This document shows positions 60,129 to 64,000 of a stretch of 64,000 nucleotides of DNA, one piece after another. The notes under the pieces were generated by a model, which ran no database searches, had not been told where the DNA came from, and saw only the letters and a program-made list of their open reading frames with translations. Source of the stretch: Algoriphagus oliviformis (lineage in GTDB: Bacteria; Bacteroidota; Bacteroidia; Cytophagales; Cyclobacteriaceae); contig NZ_JAFKCT010000001.1 in NCBI RefSeq assembly GCF_017254915.1, positions 1,178,001 through 1,242,000 on the forward strand. The letters are read 5' to 3'. The translations under genes and the position numbers were made by a program. Each line of letters starts with the position of its first letter. Position 1 is the first letter of the stretch.

Positions 60129-60164
60129 TGAATTGCCGTGGGCTTAAGCCCACGGCAATTCATC
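60127..60164. repeat. 38-bp perfect palindrome across two convergent stop codons
   Basis: The left arm GATGAATTGCCGTGGGCTT is followed directly by its reverse complement. It includes two bases of the cysM TGA (60126-60128) and two bases of the opposing gene's stop (60163-60165). There is no T-run at its 3' side on either strand. The core resembles palindromes that are spread in multiple copies in Bacteroidota genomes (REP-like), from memory. It could also act as a terminator or mRNA 3' stabiliser for both genes. Confidence 0.8.
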
Positions 60165-61074
60165 AAAAAAACCTTTTCATCTTCCCCAGACCCTCCTTCA
60201 CTACCACTTCGGCATCCATGGCGTAGTAGGTGGGGTTGAAGAGCTCCAGGGAAAGGATGATCTGTCCGCCTTTGGACTTGAGCGTGTCGGCGATTTCCTG
60301 CATGGGGGCGGCGCCGTCGCCGGGCATCACGCGATCCTTGTCCTGCTGCTCGGTGCGGGGAATGCTGGCCGGGAAGTCGTTCATATGGAAGATGTCGATC
60401 GCATGCCCGTCCAGCATCTTCATGCCTTCGAAGCCCGATCCGCCCCGGAAGAGGTGGTAGATGTCCGCCAGGATCTTGGCGTCTTTGTCGTCCGCCGCTG
60501 CGGCTACGGCCATGGCCTGGCCCAGGTGGTAGAAGGAGGGAAAGGCCCCCCAAAACTCCAGCTGGGGCATGACGCCCGTTTTCCGTCCCAGCTCCAGCAG
60601 CTGCTTGTATTTTTCCCCAGTCCGTAGCAGGTCCAGCGGAGCCTCCGAGCCTATGGCCGGAGCGGCGACCCGCGGGCAGCCCAGCTCGGCGAGGATACCC
60701 ATCTCTTTTTCCATCTGGGCAAAACCGGCTTTGCTCTTGGCCTCGTCCTGAGCCATCCAGGTAGGGAAACCTATGCAGTCAAAAAAGGCCAATCCTGCAT
60801 CCGAAGCCAGTTTTTTCAGGGAGGCCAGGGTCTTGCCGCTTTCCACGTAGGCCTGGATCTCCATCATCCAGGGCTCAAATCCGTCGTAGCCAGCCTTGGC
60901 CGCAAGCTCGATGGTCTGGGGAAGGGAGAGTTTTTGCCCCCGGATGGTGCTGGTGTTGAGCGAAAATTGGAAGGTGCTTTCCTTCTTGGCTTCGGCTTGC
61001 GCCAAAAGGGGCGCGCCAGTCAGGGCTAGGGGCGTGAGAGCCAGGGTTTTCAGCAGGTTTCTTCGGCTAGTCAT
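60163..61074 (-). CDS. Tat-exported sugar phosphate isomerase/epimerase-like TIM-barrel protein
   Basis: 303 residues. A twin-arginine signal (MTSRRNLLKTLALTPLALTGAPLLAQA) points to export in folded form, usual for metal-binding proteins. The body fits the xylose isomerase-like TIM barrel family: AAKAGYDGFEPWMMEIQAY, GCPRVAAPAIGSEAPLDLL, MPQLEFWGAF, DIYHLFRGGSGFEGMKML, IDIFHMNDFPA, and ILSLELFNPTYY. Glu, Asp and His residues at strand ends are the likely metal ligands. Relatives act on sugars or inositols; the substrate here is unknown. It is convergent with cysM and stands alone. Confidence 0.9.
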   Translation of the reverse strand: MTSRRNLLKTLALTPLALTGAPLLAQAEAKKESTFQFSLNTSTIRGQKLSLPQTIELAAKAGYDGFEPWMMEIQAYVESGKTLASLKKLASDAGLAFFDCIGFPTWMAQDEAKSKAGFAQMEKEMGILAELGCPRVAAPAIGSEAPLDLLRTGEKYKQLLELGRKTGVMPQLEFWGAFPSFYHLGQAMAVAAAADDKDAKILADIYHLFRGGSGFEGMKMLDGHAIDIFHMNDFPASIPRTEQQDKDRVMPGDGAAPMQEIADTLKSKGGQIILSLELFNPTYYAMDAEVVVKEGLGKMKRFF

Positions 61075-61178
61075 GGGCTGTAGGTTTGGGTTGGCATTCC
61101 TTTCAAACTGGAATTTTGCCGTTTATACATATTCCGTATAAATCCGTTGTCTTGGGATTTTCAATCGTAATTTAAGTC

Positions 61179-61880
61179 ATGCGAAAAATAATATTTTTCT
61201 TTTTCCTGCTTTCCTTTTTTGTTGGGAAAGGACTTTTTGCACAGGTAGTCGGGAGCAATCTGGCCTTTTTGCCCGAATACAAGGAGCGGCTGCCTTACTT
61301 CCAGGAGCTGATCACGGGCGGACAGTACCAAGAGCCCTCCCGTCTGATCGAGGGAGATCCCTATTATTATTCCCGACAATTCGAAAAAGGAAGCCTGACC
61401 ATCAACGGGATCACCTATCCCGAGGTGCCGCTTTTGTACGACGTGTACCGTGACCAGGTCATCACCTTTCATCCCGTATTCAACCAGAAAATCCTCATCA
61501 AGCCCGAGAAGATAGACGGCTTTGCCTTGGCAAACGGCGCTCGATTCACTTATTTCCCCGGAAATGGGGGGCATGCGCGCGTAGGCAACGGGATCTATCA
61601 GGTCTTGGGCGAAAGTGGCTTCTATGCGCTGGCCAAGCGCTACAAGACCACCAAGTCCAAGCGGGAGCTTTCCAAATACGATGAAATCTACGTGGAAAAG
61701 ACCGAGTATTTCCTGTGGAAGGAGGGGGACTTTTTCTTGGTAGCCAAGGAAGGGAAGGTCTTGGACGTCTTGGGGCTGGAGAAGAGAGAGGTGAGGAAGC
61801 AGCTGAAGGCCAAGGGGCTGAACTTCAAGCGCAATCCGGAACCTTACCTCCAGTACATCATTACCTTGGCTCCGGGCTAG
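61179..61880 (+). CDS. Secreted protein of unknown family
   Basis: 233 residues. Signal peptide MRKIIFFFFLLSFFVGKGLFAQ (about 22), no lipobox, no further membrane segment. The mature part is beta-rich with many Tyr and Phe (ITGGQYQEPSRLIEGDPYYYSRQFEKGSLTINGITYPEVPLLYDVYRDQVITFHP; SKYDEIYVEKTEYFLW) and a lysine-rich C-terminal helix (EKREVRKQLKAKGLNFK). I do not recognise a named domain. A TonB-dependent receptor gene follows in the same direction after 124 bases, and secreted proteins of this kind often precede STN-type receptors in the phylum, so they may be co-expressed (inference). Confidence 0.82.
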   Translation: MRKIIFFFFLLSFFVGKGLFAQVVGSNLAFLPEYKERLPYFQELITGGQYQEPSRLIEGDPYYYSRQFEKGSLTINGITYPEVPLLYDVYRDQVITFHPVFNQKILIKPEKIDGFALANGARFTYFPGNGGHARVGNGIYQVLGESGFYALAKRYKTTKSKRELSKYDEIYVEKTEYFLWKEGDFFLVAKEGKVLDVLGLEKREVRKQLKAKGLNFKRNPEPYLQYIITLAPG

Positions 61881-62004
61881 CATCAGGCTGGGAACGGCGT
61901 TTCGACCCCTTCCACATCGCGAGAGATGGCTTAGGCCCGAGCCGATGGGCGGTCTCCATTCCGGTGGGGACCGTGCAGATTACTTACAGTGAACCCAAAA
62001 TAGA

Positions 62005-64000
62005 ATGAGGAAACCAGTACTGTTTTTTCCGATTCTCTTTTTTCTGCTTTCCGTTCATGCGGCATTTTCCCAGCAGGCAGACCGGATCACGGGATTTTTT
62101 CCCGGGATAAGCTTTTTGAGATTCGTGGATTTGGTGGAGGAGGAGACTTCCTACCGCTTTTACCTGAAGGAGTCGGATGTCAAAGACCTGACGGTAAACC
62201 TGGAGGCGAGACAGCACAGGCTGGAGGAGGTGTTGGCCGTGATTTTTGACAAGACCGACCTCAAGTTTTCCATTTCAGGCGAGCAGGAGGTCTTCATCAG
62301 CCGGGGAGAAAAGATGCTGGTAGCCTTTGCCCCGGATTATTTTCGGCAAAATACCGTCGGCACTTCCTCCCTGGTGCAGGACGAGTTTGTGCGCAATAGG
62401 AGATATACGGTAGGTACGCCGGGCCACGGTGCGGAGGCCACGCTGTCTGGGGTGATCACCAGTCTGGAAAGCCAGAAACCCATAGAAGGAGCGGTGGTCT
62501 ATGAGCGGGAAAGCCAGCGCCAGACCATCACCAACAAGGAGGGCAGGTATCAGCTCACCCTGCCCAAAGGCAACCAAACCCTGCTGATCCAAAACATCGG
62601 AGGCTACACCGAGCAGCGGCTGCTGGATATCCAGGGCGATGCAGCGCTGGACATCACGATAGGCGAGGGGATCTTTTCCCTGAGCGAGGTCGTGGTCCGC
62701 TCCGGTGCATTGACCAACGTGAGCCGTCCCGAGATGGGCGTGCAGTCCCTGAGCGTGCAGCAGCTGCGGAAGCTTCCCGCCGTGATGGGCGAGGTGGACA
62801 TCATCCGGGGCATCCTCACCATGCCGGGGGTGAATACGGCGGGTGAGGCCAGCGTAGGCTTCAACGTGCGCGGCGGCGCCGCCGACCAAAACCTGATCCT
62901 CCTCGACCAAAATACCCTCTACAATCCCTCCCACCTCTTTGGCTTCTTCTCGGCTGTCAACTCCGACATGGTACAGGGCGTGGAGCTGTACAAGGCCGGC
63001 ATCCCCGCCAGCTATGGAGGCAGGCTTTCCTCGGTACTTCAGGTGACGCCGAAGACGGGAAGGCAGGACAAAATCGGTGGATCCGGAGGGATCGGGCCGT
63101 TGACCAGCAGGCTTAGCCTGGATGGCCCCCTAGGCGAAAACACCACTTTCGTGGTCGGCGCGAGGCTGACGTATTCGGACTGGCTGCTGGACTACCTGGA
63201 GGAAAGGGCGGACCTCGGGGCTTCGCGAGCGCAGTTTGGGGACTTCAATGCCAGCATCCAGCAGCAGCTCGGCGAAAAGGACAAGCTCCGAGCCTCGGCC
63301 TACTACAGCATGGACAAGTTCCAGTTTGACCCCGACACGGTTTACAGCTATTCCAACCTCAACTATGCCCTGACCTGGACCCACTATTTCAATGATGAGC
63401 TGGAGGCGGATTTTTCCCTGGGGCAGGACAAGTATGACTTTGCCGTAAGGGGCGAGGACAACCCACTCAATTCCTATCTCTATGGATTTGACATTTCCCA
63501 GACTTTTGCCAAGGCCGTATTTCGTCAGGAAAAGGGAGACCGGCACCTGCTGAGCTATGGGATCCACGGGATAGGCTATGACCTGAACCCAGGCAAAATC
63601 GATCCATACGGCGCGGAGAGCATCGTGATCCCGGACGAAGTGGCTAGGGAAAAGGGACTGGAGGCTTCCGTCTTTTTGGGAGATGAATTTGAGGTCAGCG
63701 AGAAGCTCACCCTGAGCGGTGGAGTCCGGCTCAACTGGTTTGGTTTCTTTGGTCCACAGACCCTGCCGGAATATGCGTCCGGCGAGCCCTACTTTCCCGA
63801 AAACATCATCGGCGATACTTCCTATGGGAAAGGGGACTTGATCAAATCCTACCTCGGGCCAGAGCTGCGCCTATCGGGACGATATGCGCTGAACAACTGG
63901 TCCTCCATCAAGGCCGGCGTCAATACCATGCGCCAAAGTATCCATCTCCTGAGCAATTCCTCGGTCATCACCCCTACAGACACCTGGAAGCTGAGCGATG
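62005..64000 (+). CDS. STN-type TonB-dependent outer-membrane receptor, 3' end outside window
   Basis: 665 codons are visible from the ATG at 62005; the frame stays open to the edge. Signal peptide MRKPVLFFPILFFLLSVHAAFSQ, then an STN-like domain at about 28-95 (FLRFVDLVEEETSYRFYLKESDVKDLTVNLEA, and FSISGEQEVFIS), a CarboxypepD_reg-like domain at about 150-225 (LSGVITSLESQKPIEGAVVY), a plug domain at about 240-345 (VDIIRGILTMPGVNTAGEASVGFNVRGG, LILLDQNTLYNPSHLFGFFSAVNSDMV) and the beginning of the barrel. STN domains in such receptors can signal to FecR-type anti-sigma proteins; none is seen here. The ligand is unknown. Confidence 0.93.
   Translation, partial: MRKPVLFFPILFFLLSVHAAFSQQADRITGFFPGISFLRFVDLVEEETSYRFYLKESDVKDLTVNLEARQHRLEEVLAVIFDKTDLKFSISGEQEVFISRGEKMLVAFAPDYFRQNTVGTSSLVQDEFVRNRRYTVGTPGHGAEATLSGVITSLESQKPIEGAVVYERESQRQTITNKEGRYQLTLPKGNQTLLIQNIGGYTEQRLLDIQGDAALDITIGEGIFSLSEVVVRSGALTNVSRPEMGVQSLSVQQLRKLPAVMGEVDIIRGILTMPGVNTAGEASVGFNVRGGAADQNLILLDQNTLYNPSHLFGFFSAVNSDMVQGVELYKAGIPASYGGRLSSVLQVTPKTGRQDKIGGSGGIGPLTSRLSLDGPLGENTTFVVGARLTYSDWLLDYLEERADLGASRAQFGDFNASIQQQLGEKDKLRASAYYSMDKFQFDPDTVYSYSNLNYALTWTHYFNDELEADFSLGQDKYDFAVRGEDNPLNSYLYGFDISQTFAKAVFRQEKGDRHLLSYGIHGIGYDLNPGKIDPYGAESIVIPDEVAREKGLEASVFLGDEFEVSEKLTLSGGVRLNWFGFFGPQTLPEYASGEPYFPENIIGDTSYGKGDLIKSYLGPELRLSGRYALNNWSSIKAGVNTMRQSIHLLSNSSVITPTDTWKLSD

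Overview
The window looks like a chromosomal segment of a Bacteroidota bacterium, most likely of the Cytophagales/Cyclobacteriaceae type (an Algoriphagus-like relative; the genus is my inference). The reasons are a SusC/SusD outer-membrane pair, several CarboxypepD_reg-like/TonB receptor architectures, many lipoproteins with an FSC lipobox, an almost complete lack of Shine-Dalgarno sites, and repeated promoters of the Bacteroidota form TTTG-N19-TAnnTTTG.

Left region (1-15172, all on the minus strand): an outer-membrane locus transcribed leftwards. It runs susC-like, susD-like, a sharp intrinsic terminator, then a tight cluster of three paralogous ~1,100-residue VCBS/FG-GAP + ASPIC/UnbV lipoproteins with a small lipoprotein of unknown family among them. 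The four genes overlap each other, which suggests translational coupling. A further gene, cut by the window edge, has its own promoter. No carbohydrate enzyme, sigma/anti-sigma pair or regulator is visible, so the substrate is unknown. A perfect 14-bp LacI-like palindrome lies upstream of susC. This locus is the best candidate here for an undescribed system.

Middle-left (15173-23340): a 512-bp AT-rich spacer, a DUF5686/CarboxypepD_reg outer-membrane protein, pyrH-frr on the minus strand, an orphan biotin-carrier protein, and a lipid-anchored M1 aminopeptidase with C-terminal HEAT-like repeats.

Core translation/transcription block (23341-54928, all plus strand): tRNA-Tyr, tRNA-Gly, tRNA-Thr, tuf; tRNA-Trp, secE, nusG, rplKAJL; rpoBC; a DUF3467 gene; rpsL-rpsG-fusA-rpsJ; the S10-spc-alpha series from rplC to rplQ including secY, map, infA, rpmJ and rpoA. 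Intrinsic terminators and consensus promoters divide it into transcription units at tuf, secE, rpoB, rpsL, rplC and rpsH. S14, L36 and S4 are all of the zinc-ligand-free type.

Right region (54929-64000): carA, eno, an FtsB/DivIC-like protein overlapping a small beta-barrel protein, cysE and cysM (cysteine synthesis), a convergent Tat-exported TIM-barrel protein separated from cysM by a 38-bp perfect palindrome that overlaps both stop codons, a secreted protein of unknown family, and the start of an STN-type TonB-dependent receptor that runs off the window.
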